A stretch of DNA of 64,000 nucleotides from Aliarcobacter sp. (lineage in GTDB: Bacteria > Campylobacterota > Campylobacteria > Campylobacterales > Arcobacteraceae), in contig JAQTXB010000003.1 of the NCBI GenBank assembly GCA_028688995.1, positions 186,001-250,000 of the forward strand, read 5' to 3'. A model generated the notes under the pieces. It ran no database searches and was not told where the DNA came from. It saw only the letters and a list, made by a program, of their open reading frames with translations. Shown here one piece after another: positions 39,396 through 49,380 of the stretch. The position numbers were made by a program, and so were the translations under genes. Position 1 is the stretch's first letter; every line of letters starts with the position of its first letter.

Positions 39396-40523
39396 ATGTT
39401 AAATAAAAAAATAATAAAAAATAGTTTAGGATTATTGACTTTTTCATTAGTATTATCGTCATCTATTACTACAAATCTAAATGCTGCTAATGTGAAATTA
39501 GAGTCAGACCATGATTATTTAGTTGCGGAAACAAGACCTAATAATATAGTTTTAGTTGATTTGAAATCTAATAAAGTAATTAATGAATGTAAAACAGATG
39601 AAAGCTTTTCTCCTGGTGGAATAGTTTTATCACCTGATTATAAAATTGCTTATGTTTTGGGGGGATACGGGGAAGAGATTGGTGGATATGAAGTTGAAAC
39701 TTGTAAAAAAGTTTTCCATACTTCTTTAACACAAGGAAATGTAAGAGCTAAATCACTATCTGGAATTGCAGTTAATGAAGATGGAAAACAAGTATATGCT
39801 ATTTATAATAGAACAGAAATGGGAAATGATACATATACAGTTCTTGATTCTATGTTTTCAGTTTATAATGTAGCAGATGGATTAGATGCAAAAGCTGTAA
39901 AAAGCTTTAAAATTCCAAGACAAATGACAATGATTTCAACAGCAACTGATGGAACTGTTTTTGGAGCAGGAAGCCATTTATATGAGATAAATCCAAAAAC
40001 AGGTGATATTAAAATTGCTAAAAAAATGAGAGACTGGGGGAAAGAAGGATATAGCAATCCTGATTCATCAGCTACATATTTAATTGGTCAACAACAAGGT
40101 GAATTAACAGCTTTATATACAACTGAGAAAAAAGATGAAACTAAGCCAGAAGAAGAGCCTATTCTTTATTGGGGGATTACAAGTGTAGATTTAAAAACTA
40201 AAGCTATAACTCAAGTTGAATTTACAGAGTATGAAACTTTAATGTTTACCGCAATTAGAAGTCCAAAAGACCCAAATATTTTGTATGGTACATTAAATGA
40301 CTTAACTAAGTTTGATATTAAAGAGCAAAAAGTTTTAAAAAGAGTTTTAAATGATCATACATATTATAGTGTTGTTCCATCAGCTGATGGTGAGAAATTA
40401 TATCTTGGTGGTTGTTTAAATGATATCGCAATTTATGATGCAAATACATTAGAAAAATTAGGAAAAATTTATCTAAGTGGTGATATGGGTTCTGCTGCAC
40501 TTCAAGTATTTCACACAAAATAG
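39396..40523 (+). CDS. qhpB: quinohemoprotein amine dehydrogenase beta subunit, copy 2
   Basis: Signal peptide, beta-propeller, paralogue of 33902..35026. Confidence 0.9.
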   Translation: MLNKKIIKNSLGLLTFSLVLSSSITTNLNAANVKLESDHDYLVAETRPNNIVLVDLKSNKVINECKTDESFSPGGIVLSPDYKIAYVLGGYGEEIGGYEVETCKKVFHTSLTQGNVRAKSLSGIAVNEDGKQVYAIYNRTEMGNDTYTVLDSMFSVYNVADGLDAKAVKSFKIPRQMTMISTATDGTVFGAGSHLYEINPKTGDIKIAKKMRDWGKEGYSNPDSSATYLIGQQQGELTALYTTEKKDETKPEEEPILYWGITSVDLKTKAITQVEFTEYETLMFTAIRSPKDPNILYGTLNDLTKFDIKEQKVLKRVLNDHTYYSVVPSADGEKLYLGGCLNDIAIYDANTLEKLGKIYLSGDMGSAALQVFHTK

Positions 40524-42175
40524 TGACTAAAAACAAAATGTTTAAAAATACAATTTATCCTCTCTTAAAAGAAAATAAGAGAGGATTTTTTATCATCTTT
40601 TTCTTTTCAATTATTGTTTCTTTAGGTGGAGCATTACAACCATATATTATGCAACATATAATTGATAATGCAATTTTAATTTCAGATGTAAATCAACTTT
40701 TTATTTTAGTTGCAATTTCATTTTTCCTAACAATTTTTATAATGATAATAAGTAGTGTAAATGAGATATATTACACTTCAAACTCTATGAATATTTTATT
40801 TGAGTTTAGAAAAAGAGTATTTAATAAACTATTTTTACATAATAAAAGTTTTATGACGCGATACCATTCAGCTGATTTAATGTCTAGAGTTCAAGGTGAT
40901 ATTAGTGAACTTCAAAGATTTTATACTGATTCATTGTTTGCAATATTTTCAACTATCATTAGTCTTGTATTTATCTCATTTATTATCTACTCATATAATA
41001 TAAAACTAATGATACTTATTTTAATTTTTTTACCAATAGAGTTTTTTTGTCTAAAACCTCTTTATCCATATATGCACGATAGTACAAAAAATATGAGAGA
41101 AAGCACTTCAAATATTGGTAAATTTTTTATTGAGAGTTTTAGATATATTTTAGTTCTAAAAAATCTTGGTGCAAAACAAATGACAATTTCAAAACTTGAT
41201 GTTATTCAAGAAGATTATAAAAAAGTTGTTATCAAAAATAAAAAATTAAATCTAATTTTTACACAAGTTCCTGCACTTATTTCCTTACTTGGAAAAACAA
41301 TAATCATCTCTTATGGAGGATATTTAACAATTACAAATGAGTTAAAACTTGGTGAATTAATGGCTTTTTTAACATATTTTGGAATGATTTTAGCTCCTGT
41401 TCATACAATCTTAGGAGTTATAAATAATCTTCCAAAAGTAAAAGTAAGCCTAAATAGAGTCCTAGAAATATTACCAAAAGATGAAAAAATAGAGATATTA
41501 AAAACTATTAATTATGATATTAGTGTAAAAGATTTGAGTTTTTCATATGGCAATAATCAAATTTTTAACAAATTAAATTTAAAGATAAAACAGAATAGTA
41601 AAATTGCAATTATAGGAAAAAATGGAGTAGGAAAAAGCACCTTTGGAGATTTACTTTGTGGTTTACAAAGTGCTCAAAGTGGAACTATATTTTTAGGAAA
41701 TGAACAAATAGGAAAAAATGATTATTCGAATTTCTCAAACTATATTGTAAAACTCGAGCAAACGCCAATAATTTTTGATGATACATTAAGAGGAAATCTA
41801 CTTTTAGCAAAAATAGATGCTACTGATGAAGAACTTATAAGTGCTTTGAAACTAACTGGTATGAACTCTTGGTTTGAAAATCTAAAAGATGGACTAAATA
41901 CAAATATCTATGAATCAGGGGATAACATCTCAGGTGGTCAAAAACAAAGAATTGCACTATCAAGAATAATTTTACTAAAACCAAAGGTGATAATACTTGA
42001 TGAATTTACCTCTTCAATAGATGAAAAAGATACTCTTTGGTTTTATGAAAATATCGCAAAACTTTTTCCAAATTCAACTATTATTGCTATTACTCATCAT
42101 CTTAATATGTTAAATAATTTTGAAAAAGTTTATTTATTAGAGAATCAAAATCTAAGGGAGTATCAAAATGCCTAA
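40523..42175 (+). CDS. qhpF: ABC transporter (fused TM + ATPase), gamma-subunit exporter
   Basis: N-terminal TMs; IGKNGVGKSTFGDLLCG, SGGQKQRIALSRIILLKPKVIILDEFTS; position in qhp operon. Confidence 0.88.
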   Translation: MTKNKMFKNTIYPLLKENKRGFFIIFFFSIIVSLGGALQPYIMQHIIDNAILISDVNQLFILVAISFFLTIFIMIISSVNEIYYTSNSMNILFEFRKRVFNKLFLHNKSFMTRYHSADLMSRVQGDISELQRFYTDSLFAIFSTIISLVFISFIIYSYNIKLMILILIFLPIEFFCLKPLYPYMHDSTKNMRESTSNIGKFFIESFRYILVLKNLGAKQMTISKLDVIQEDYKKVVIKNKKLNLIFTQVPALISLLGKTIIISYGGYLTITNELKLGELMAFLTYFGMILAPVHTILGVINNLPKVKVSLNRVLEILPKDEKIEILKTINYDISVKDLSFSYGNNQIFNKLNLKIKQNSKIAIIGKNGVGKSTFGDLLCGLQSAQSGTIFLGNEQIGKNDYSNFSNYIVKLEQTPIIFDDTLRGNLLLAKIDATDEELISALKLTGMNSWFENLKDGLNTNIYESGDNISGGQKQRIALSRIILLKPKVIILDEFTSSIDEKDTLWFYENIAKLFPNSTIIAITHHLNMLNNFEKVYLLENQNLREYQNA

Positions 42176-42809
42176 AGATATTTTTGTAGCTTTAATAGAT
42201 AGTGGTTGCACTTTTAAAACCCATGAAAAGCTTGCAATAAAAGTTGAGAATAATAAAATTATTACAACAACTCAAAATGAAATTAAATACAAACATGGAG
42301 ATGTTATTGGACAAATAATATCTTCTAATGAAAATATAAAACTATATGATATTCAAGTATTTGATGAAAATCTAAGAACAACTCCTTCACATATTATTGG
42401 AGCTTTAACTTATCTTTTAGATAAAAAAGTAGATGTAATAAATATGAGTTTAGGACTTAAAACAAACTATAAAGAGATAGAAGATATATGTAAAAAACTA
42501 AGTTCAAAAGGAGTTACAATAATTTCATCTTTCCCAAGAAGTGGAGCTGATTTTGTATTTCCAGCATCTTATGATGAGGTAATTAGTGTAACTTCTGATG
42601 GAAAGTGCCAAGAGAATGAAATTAGTTGTATAGATTTAGAGAAATCACTTTTTGGTGCAAATCCATTTTCAAAGGTTGAGGGTGTTGGAGGTTCTAGTGT
42701 TGCTGTTGCAAAATTCACAAAATATTTTTGTGAACAGTTACAAAAAGAATTAAATAAAGAAGAAATTTTAACTGAAATAAAAAGAGGTTGTAACAATGAA
42801 TCAAAATAA
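42168..42809 (+). CDS. qhpE: subtilisin-like serine protease for gamma-subunit leader removal
   Basis: VALIDSGC (Asp), KYKHGDVIGQI (His), VGGSSVAVAKF (Ser) triad motifs; overlaps qhpF and qhpG. Confidence 0.85.
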   Translation: MPKDIFVALIDSGCTFKTHEKLAIKVENNKIITTTQNEIKYKHGDVIGQIISSNENIKLYDIQVFDENLRTTPSHIIGALTYLLDKKVDVINMSLGLKTNYKEIEDICKKLSSKGVTIISSFPRSGADFVFPASYDEVISVTSDGKCQENEISCIDLEKSLFGANPFSKVEGVGGSSVAVAKFTKYFCEQLQKELNKEEILTEIKRGCNNESK

Positions 42810-44121
42810 AACAATAGTAGTTTTAGGAGCTGGAATTGCTGGAGTTACAACAGCAATTGGTCTTAAAAAACTTGGATTTAATGTAAAGATTTTTTATAAA
42901 CCAAGACCATTTATATCATATGAGGGATTTAGTGAAAAAACAAAAGATGGATTAATCTCTAGTTCTTGCATAAGAGCATCACAACTAATAACAGAACAAT
43001 CTATGCGAAATTCAAATTGGGCTAATAATTCAAAAAATGTAAATTATGAGTATGTAGTTTGCAGAGCTAATTTAGATGAAGCTTTACTTGAAGATGCAAA
43101 AGATAATGGAATTGAACTAATAGAAGCAAGAGTAATTGGTTCGATTGATTATAGTGAAGAAAAACCAAAAGTTATTTATAAAATAGATGAAGATAAATTA
43201 CAAGTTTATGCTGATTTTGTAGTTGATGCAAGAGGAAGATTTACTCCTTTTAAAGATGAATATATAAATGGTCCAAAAAGTTTTTCTCTTCTTCAAGAGT
43301 TAGAGATGGATAGTTTTTCACAAAATAGAACTTCAATTGATTCAACAATAGATGGTTGGATTTGGCAAGCTTATGTGGGGAATAAAAAAGGTTATATTCA
43401 ATTTACTTGTGATGAAGAGTTAGCAGTAAAAATAAATGATTTCGATGAATTATTAGAAATTTTGAAAGAACAAAAGGCAGATTTTTGGAGTTTACAAAAT
43501 GCCAAACCAGTTGGAAAAATTGTAAAAAGAGACTCATACAGTAAAATCCACAAAGAGATAATCAACACTAAAATGATTTTAATAGGAGATAGTGCTTCAA
43601 GTGTTGATCCACTTTCCGGAAATGGAGCTTTTCAAGCAATGAGTATGTCAAGTATTGCACCTTATGTAATTAATACAATTATAAATAAAAATGAGATTGA
43701 ACAAAAAGTAGCTATAAATTTCTATAAAAGTAGGGTGCAATTTATTTTTGATAAATTTTCAAAAGTTGGTAAAGAGTTTTATTTATTAGAAAAAAGATAC
43801 ACAAGTGATTTTTGGCAAAAAAGACAAAGTTGGCCAAATGAAAAAATAAGTGATGTAGAAAATTTGCCAAGAATAGAAGAAAAAGCGATAGTTAATGAAC
43901 AATATGTATTGGCACAAGATGTGGTTGTTACAAAAAATAATCCGATGGGTGTTTGGTGTTATGGAAAAATAGAAGTTGTAGAATTAGCAAAATATTGTAT
44001 TGAAAATAAACTAGAAAAATCATTGGATTATTTTGATGAGTTTTGCAAGAAAAATGATGTTTCTATGGGATTATATAACTCTTTAAAAAGATGGTGTATA
44101 GAGCAGGAGATTTTGAACTAA
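42796..44121 (+). CDS. qhpG: FAD-dependent monooxygenase of CTQ biogenesis
   Basis: VVLGAGIAGVTTAIGLKKLGF, GDSASSVDPLSGNGAFQAMSM. Confidence 0.88.
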   Translation: MNQNKTIVVLGAGIAGVTTAIGLKKLGFNVKIFYKPRPFISYEGFSEKTKDGLISSSCIRASQLITEQSMRNSNWANNSKNVNYEYVVCRANLDEALLEDAKDNGIELIEARVIGSIDYSEEKPKVIYKIDEDKLQVYADFVVDARGRFTPFKDEYINGPKSFSLLQELEMDSFSQNRTSIDSTIDGWIWQAYVGNKKGYIQFTCDEELAVKINDFDELLEILKEQKADFWSLQNAKPVGKIVKRDSYSKIHKEIINTKMILIGDSASSVDPLSGNGAFQAMSMSSIAPYVINTIINKNEIEQKVAINFYKSRVQFIFDKFSKVGKEFYLLEKRYTSDFWQKRQSWPNEKISDVENLPRIEEKAIVNEQYVLAQDVVVTKNNPMGVWCYGKIEVVELAKYCIENKLEKSLDYFDEFCKKNDVSMGLYNSLKRWCIEQEILN

Positions 44122-44123
44122 AA

Positions 44124-44150
44124 CTTCTGCATATAAAATATATGCAGAAG
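44124..44150. terminator. bidirectional terminator hairpin closing the qhp operon
   Basis: CTTCTGCATATA-AAA-TATATGCAGAAG, 12-bp perfect stem between convergent genes. Confidence 0.75.
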
Positions 44151-44157
44151 AGAGATT

Positions 44158-46014
44158 CTAATAATTATCTTTGTCTGTACCTTTTAGTAGGTCACTTGTA
44201 AATCTTATAACTTTATTTCTTCCAGTCTCTTTTGCTTTATAAAGACATAAATCAGCATATTTAATACATTTCCAAATTTGGTCAGTATCAAGTGGAAAGA
44301 ATGCATATCCAATACTTACAGTTTTACTAAATGAATCATTATTAAATGTAAATACAAGTTTTGCAAACTCTTCATTTATTTTTGTTGCTAATTCATTTGC
44401 ACTCTCAGGAGTTGGATTTTTCATGATAATTAAAAACTCTTCTCCACCAAATCTAATGATAAACTCATTTTCACTAATTGAGTCTTTCATTGTCATTGAA
44501 AGTTTTTGTAAAATTGCATCACCAGCATCATGCCCATAAGTATCATTTACCATTTTAAAGTAGTCAATATCTAAGAACATAATTGCATAAGTTGTCCCTT
44601 TTGCTAATTCATGGTGCATTTTTTTATCAATAAATTCATCTAAATATTTTCTATTGTAAAGACCTGTTAATCCATCAACTAAGTTTCTTTCCCTTAGAAC
44701 ATCCATTAACATTCTACTTTCTAAAATAGGTTTTGTCTCTTCAAGATATTTTTTAATTATTCCAATTTGATATTTAATATGTTTTAAACACTCTTTATCT
44801 TGGCATAAAATGTGAACAGTTACACTTTTTTGTTCATTTATTAAAAATGGAATACAAATATAATCAGTACAATTCTTACAAGTTGCAACTCTACAAATTT
44901 CAGGGAAATTTTCAGATAAAACAACAGTATCTGTTCTTTCTGCTCTACATCCTTCTTTTACATTTCTTAAAACTGAACAACAAGGTTTTGTATCTTTTGT
45001 AGAAAAAATTATACTTCTTTCATCTTTTACTAAATCATTTTCAAAAATATAAAAGGCTTTAATATGTAATTTATCTTTTAATACTTGAACTAATCTGTAA
45101 TAAATATCATCTTTTGTTAAATCAGTCTCTATTGTTTTTTTGTAATTATAGATTTCAGAAATATCTTCAATAATCTCTTTTGCTGTTAATAACTTATCAT
45201 TATTTACATTTGATGCTCTATTATGAACAAAGGCTGTTAGATTTTTCTCAATTCCAGTTAAAACAGTTTCAAGTTTTTCTATAAGTTCATTTAACCATAA
45301 AGAAGCTTCTTTATCCTCTTTTAAAACACCTTCTTTTGCACGTACTGAATAATCACCATCGTGAACTTGTTTTAAAACTTCAGTTATTGCATCAAATGAA
45401 CTTGTATATGGTTTTATTTTTCTACTAATATAAATTAATATAAAAATTAAGAAAAGAGAGATAATTGCTATTACATTTAGTAAAATTGCAATACTTGAAA
45501 TTCTGTCGTCCTGAATATCGAATTTTAAAGAAATAGCACCTAATACTTGACCCTCTTTTGCATCATGGCAAGATAAACAATTTGGTTTATCTAGTGCTGA
45601 TGCTGTGTAAGGAATAGTAATTCTTAAAGATGCATCTCTTAATGATTCATTGATAATAACTTTTTCTACCCCTGTTACTAAAACTTCTTCATCAACAGAA
45701 TCCCTTGGAGTTTCATTACCTAAATTAGATTTACCAAACTGTTCACTAACAGCTTTTGATCTAATAATCCATAAATCATTTACCTCTTTTAGTTGAGACA
45801 TACTACTTAAGAAAACGTCTCTTTGATTCATGTTTCCATTAATCATATGAGATGTTAGGGACTTTTTAACTATATCAGCTGTTAAATAAGCTCTTTTCTT
45901 TGCACTATCATAACCTGTTTGCCTAGAACCTAAAGCAACTAGAGCGACTATTACAATAGTTAACACTGTAACCATAGTAAAGATTATAATAGTTATTTTT
46001 TTGTTAGAGTTCAT
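44158..46014 (-). CDS. diguanylate cyclase with periplasmic CxxCH-containing sensor domain
   Basis: N-terminal TM, PNCLSCHDAKEGQVLGAISLKF, second TM, GGDEF domain with FGGEEF. Confidence 0.88.
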   Translation of the reverse strand: MNSNKKITIIIFTMVTVLTIVIVALVALGSRQTGYDSAKKRAYLTADIVKKSLTSHMINGNMNQRDVFLSSMSQLKEVNDLWIIRSKAVSEQFGKSNLGNETPRDSVDEEVLVTGVEKVIINESLRDASLRITIPYTASALDKPNCLSCHDAKEGQVLGAISLKFDIQDDRISSIAILLNVIAIISLFLIFILIYISRKIKPYTSSFDAITEVLKQVHDGDYSVRAKEGVLKEDKEASLWLNELIEKLETVLTGIEKNLTAFVHNRASNVNNDKLLTAKEIIEDISEIYNYKKTIETDLTKDDIYYRLVQVLKDKLHIKAFYIFENDLVKDERSIIFSTKDTKPCCSVLRNVKEGCRAERTDTVVLSENFPEICRVATCKNCTDYICIPFLINEQKSVTVHILCQDKECLKHIKYQIGIIKKYLEETKPILESRMLMDVLRERNLVDGLTGLYNRKYLDEFIDKKMHHELAKGTTYAIMFLDIDYFKMVNDTYGHDAGDAILQKLSMTMKDSISENEFIIRFGGEEFLIIMKNPTPESANELATKINEEFAKLVFTFNNDSFSKTVSIGYAFFPLDTDQIWKCIKYADLCLYKAKETGRNKVIRFTSDLLKGTDKDNY

Positions 46015-46157
46015 AAAATAGCCTTTATATATTTATTTAAATTATAATATCATAAAATAATTTTTATGTATAGACTTTTTAAAATAAATTTATAAATTTT
46101 AAAGGCTAAAAACAGCCATAAAATAAGACTTGAAGAATAAAATTATCTTTAAATAAT

Positions 46158-46307
46158 TTATTGTTTTTTAGATTTTATAATATTTCTTGTCATTAATAAA
46201 ACAAAAAATAAAGCAATGGATAGATTAATATAAAAGCCTTGCATATTTCCATCTTGAAAAAATGTATATGCTAAGGCAAAAAATACCAGTGAGATTACTA
46301 GACACAC
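46158..46307 (-). CDS. small hydrophobic protein (49 aa), not in ORF track
   Basis: GTG start 7 nt after hisA stop; translation (M/V)CLVISLVFFALAYTFFQDGNMQGFYINLSIALFFVLLMTRNIIKSKKQ, two TM segments. Confidence 0.5.
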   Translation of the reverse strand: MCLVISLVFFALAYTFFQDGNMQGFYINLSIALFFVLLMTRNIIKSKKQ

Positions 46308-46314
46308 TTTTTTA

Positions 46315-47028
46315 TTACTTTTCTAAAACTTTAAAAGCCTCTTCTAAGTCTAAAGTTCCTTCATAAAAAGCTTTTCCAACAATTACACCTGCAATATTTC
46401 CATTTGCTTTACAATTTATGATGTCATTTATATCTTTAACACCACCACTTGCAATTGTATCAACCTTTGAAGCAAGAGCGATTGATTCTGTAAATTCAAC
46501 ATTTACTCCACAAAGCATCCCATCTTTACTTATATCAGTACAAATAATTGCAAGAACACCTGCATTTGCAAACTCTTGAGCTAAATCAGTTGCTTTCATA
46601 GTTGAAACTTCTGCCCAACCCTCAACAGCAACCATTCCATTCATTGCATCAATTCCAACTGCAATTGGATATTTAGCAGCCATATCTTTTACAAATTGTG
46701 GATTTTTTACAGCAATTGAACCTAAAATTAATCTATCAACCCCAAGTTCAACATACATTTTGATAGTCTCTTCATCTCTAATTCCACCACCAAGTTCGAT
46801 TTTAAGATTACAGTTTTCTCTAATTTTTTTAATTTGTTCTAAGTTTGCTGGTTTCCCTGCAAAAGCACCATTTAAATCTACAATATGAACCCATTTTGAA
46901 CCTAACTCTTCAAATCTTTTAGCAACTTGCCAGGGCTCATCTGAATAGATTTTAGCACTATCCATCAAACCTTTACTTAGTCTTACAGCTTTCCCATCTT
47001 TTAAATCAATCGCTGGTAAAATATCCAT
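46315..47028 (-). CDS. hisA: phosphoribosylformimino-5-aminoimidazole carboxamide ribotide isomerase
   Basis: [38 protein letters not shown]. Confidence 0.95.
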   Translation of the reverse strand: MDILPAIDLKDGKAVRLSKGLMDSAKIYSDEPWQVAKRFEELGSKWVHIVDLNGAFAGKPANLEQIKKIRENCNLKIELGGGIRDEETIKMYVELGVDRLILGSIAVKNPQFVKDMAAKYPIAVGIDAMNGMVAVEGWAEVSTMKATDLAQEFANAGVLAIICTDISKDGMLCGVNVEFTESIALASKVDTIASGGVKDINDIINCKANGNIAGVIVGKAFYEGTLDLEEAFKVLEK

Positions 47029-47041
47029 ATATTAATCCTCG

Positions 47042-47893
47042 TTATTTACATAAATTTTCTATTGTTTCTTCAATGGTTTTAAATTTAAATTCAAAACCTA
47101 AATCTAATAATTTTTTAGGAACTGCACTTTGTCCATCAGTTAAAACACGTGCTCCCTCACTAAAAATAAGATTTAAAACAAATTCTGGAACTGGAAGTAT
47201 AGTAGGTCTTTTTAGTGTTTTTCCTAAAGCAAGGGTTAAACCTTTGTTTGTTGTTGGAACGGGTGCAGTTAAATTAAATATTTCTTCAAAGCAATTTTCA
47301 ATAACAAACTTATAAGCACTCATTAAATCATCTAGGTGAATATAAGAAAATGCTTGTTTCCCACTTCCAATAACTCCCCCAAGTCCTAGTTTAAAAGGAG
47401 TAATCATTTTTTGTAAAGCTCCACCATCTTTACCCATAATAATTCCAAATCTAAAAATAGAGACTTTTGTAGTTTCGTTTTTTGCTTTTAAAGCTTCTTT
47501 TTCCCAATCTTGGCATAAAGATGAAAGAAAATCATTTGAAAAAGAACCGTTTTCATCATAAGTAGTTTTATTGTCATAAATACCAACAGCAGATGTTGAA
47601 ATAAGAAGTTTTGGTTTATTTTGTACACTATTAATTGCATTTACAATTTTTGAAGTTGTATCAATTCTACTTGAATAAAGAAGTTTTTTGTAAGATTCAC
47701 TCCATCTGTTTATAATGTTTGCACCAGCAAGATTAATAACAATCTCACTTGAATTTAGAACCTCTTCAAGTTTTGATTTATTATTTAAAATTTCCCTTGA
47801 AATAGGAATGATTTTATATCCTAAATCAGAAAAATATTTTGTTAAACTTGTTCCTACAAAACCATTTGCACCTGTAATTGCTATAGTTTTCAT
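47042..47893 (-). CDS. TIGR01777-type NAD-dependent epimerase/SDR protein
   Basis: ITGANGFVGTSLTKYF, NLAGANIINRWSESYKK, DGQSAVPKKLLDLGFEFKF. Confidence 0.88.
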   Translation of the reverse strand: MKTIAITGANGFVGTSLTKYFSDLGYKIIPISREILNNKSKLEEVLNSSEIVINLAGANIINRWSESYKKLLYSSRIDTTSKIVNAINSVQNKPKLLISTSAVGIYDNKTTYDENGSFSNDFLSSLCQDWEKEALKAKNETTKVSIFRFGIIMGKDGGALQKMITPFKLGLGGVIGSGKQAFSYIHLDDLMSAYKFVIENCFEEIFNLTAPVPTTNKGLTLALGKTLKRPTILPVPEFVLNLIFSEGARVLTDGQSAVPKKLLDLGFEFKFKTIEETIENLCK

Positions 47894-47903
47894 GGATTAT
47901 CCT

Positions 47904-48512
47904 TTATTTTAAATTTATAAAGTTCTTTAAAATTCTAAGTCCATTATCATGAGATTTTTCAGGGTGTGGTTGGAAACCATAAATATTATCTTTGTTTACA
48001 GCACTTGTAAATTCATAACCATAAGTTGTTGTTCCTATGATATTTTTTTCACTTGTAACCGCATGAAAAGAGTGAACAAAATATAAATAAGGATTATGTA
48101 AACCCTCAAATAATGGATGCTCTTTATTTACAATTGTATTCCAACCCATGTGAGGAATTTTGAAATCTTCATGCATTTTTGACTTATCAAATTTTATAAC
48201 TTCTCCGTCAATTAAACCTAGACCATCTGTATGTCCAAACTCTTGAGAACTTTCAAATAAAAGTTGCATTCCAAGGCAAATACCAATCATTGGTTTTCCA
48301 CTTTTTGCAAACTCATAAACAGCTTCATTCATACCTGTTTTGATTAAATGCTCCATTGCATCTTTATAAGCTCCAACACCTGGAAGTATAACTCTATTAA
48401 AATTTTTTAAATCTTCAGGATTTTTAACTATAGTTGCTTTTGCATCTATTAATTTACAAGCATTGTAAACACTTGCTAAATTTCCCATGTTGTAATCAAT
48501 AATTCCTATCAC
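47904..48512 (-). CDS. hisH: imidazole glycerol phosphate synthase subunit HisH
   Basis: IIDYNMGNLASV, GICLGMQLLFESS, FQPHPEKS. Confidence 0.95.
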   Translation of the reverse strand: MIGIIDYNMGNLASVYNACKLIDAKATIVKNPEDLKNFNRVILPGVGAYKDAMEHLIKTGMNEAVYEFAKSGKPMIGICLGMQLLFESSQEFGHTDGLGLIDGEVIKFDKSKMHEDFKIPHMGWNTIVNKEHPLFEGLHNPYLYFVHSFHAVTSEKNIIGTTTYGYEFTSAVNKDNIYGFQPHPEKSHDNGLRILKNFINLK

Positions 48513-48542
48513 TGTGTTCCCTTTAGTAAAAAATAAATTATA

Positions 48543-49115
48543 CTAAAGTTTTGCATCAGCTAGGGTTAAAGAAAATATCACTTGATTATTTTTTTTCTCA
48601 AGAGCCCTTTTGGCTTCCCTAATTGTAGCACCTGTTGTGATTAAATCATCACATAAAATTGTCATTTGATTGGATATATTTGTAAGTTTAAATTTTCTTG
48701 GATTTTTTTGTCTAAATTCCAAATCTTTTCCCGCATATTTGACTATATTCGAAGCTTTTAAACAGTTATATTTTGGAGTGATAAATTGTGATTTTAGATG
48801 TTTTGCAAGAATAGCAGTATGGGAAAAATCATGTCGTGTGTGGTCATCAATTGGAATTGCAAAAACTTGGTTTGAAAAAGTGAAATTTTGAGCAAATTTA
48901 GCAAAAGATAGTTTTGCCAGGATATTAAAAACTCTATCTCCATGAAAATAGTATTTTGAAGAGATTAAATCTTCAAGTTCTGAAAGAGTATAAAAAGAGT
49001 AGTTGAAAAATCCATCTTCTATTTCTCTTTTGTGGAAAGAGGGGATTAAAAGATTATTTTGACAATCTTTACAAATAATTTCAAATGATAGGTTTTTACA
49101 GGTTAGGCACAACAT
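48543..49115 (-). CDS. ComF family phosphoribosyltransferase-like protein
   Basis: N-terminal CLTCKNLSFEIICKDC; ILCDDLITTGATIREAKRAL PRT motif. Confidence 0.85.
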   Translation of the reverse strand: MLCLTCKNLSFEIICKDCQNNLLIPSFHKREIEDGFFNYSFYTLSELEDLISSKYYFHGDRVFNILAKLSFAKFAQNFTFSNQVFAIPIDDHTRHDFSHTAILAKHLKSQFITPKYNCLKASNIVKYAGKDLEFRQKNPRKFKLTNISNQMTILCDDLITTGATIREAKRALEKKNNQVIFSLTLADAKL

Positions 49116-49137
49116 GAAAATAATAATATCATAAATT

Positions 49138-49318
49138 ATATATTCTTTTCTTTTTAGTAAAGAAAAGAACCAAAAGAAAAGCGTTCGCAGGGATTCAAAA
49201 TAGCTAAAAAATATATCTAAATTCTAAAATTTGAAAACTCGGTTCCGTTCCTCCACCTCAAACAGTTCAAATTTCTTTACGAATTTAGATAGATTTTTCT
49301 TTACGCTATTTTGAAAAT
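49138..49318. repeat. structured intergenic element with long imperfect inverted repeat
   Basis: TTCAAAATAGC...ATCTAAATTC near 49195 versus GAATTTAGAT...GCTATTTTGAA near 49280-49315. Confidence 0.55.
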
Positions 49319-49380
49319 GCTCACATTTAAGAGTGTAGTTCAGATTTTGATATAATGGCTAAATTATTAGAAGGAAGTCT

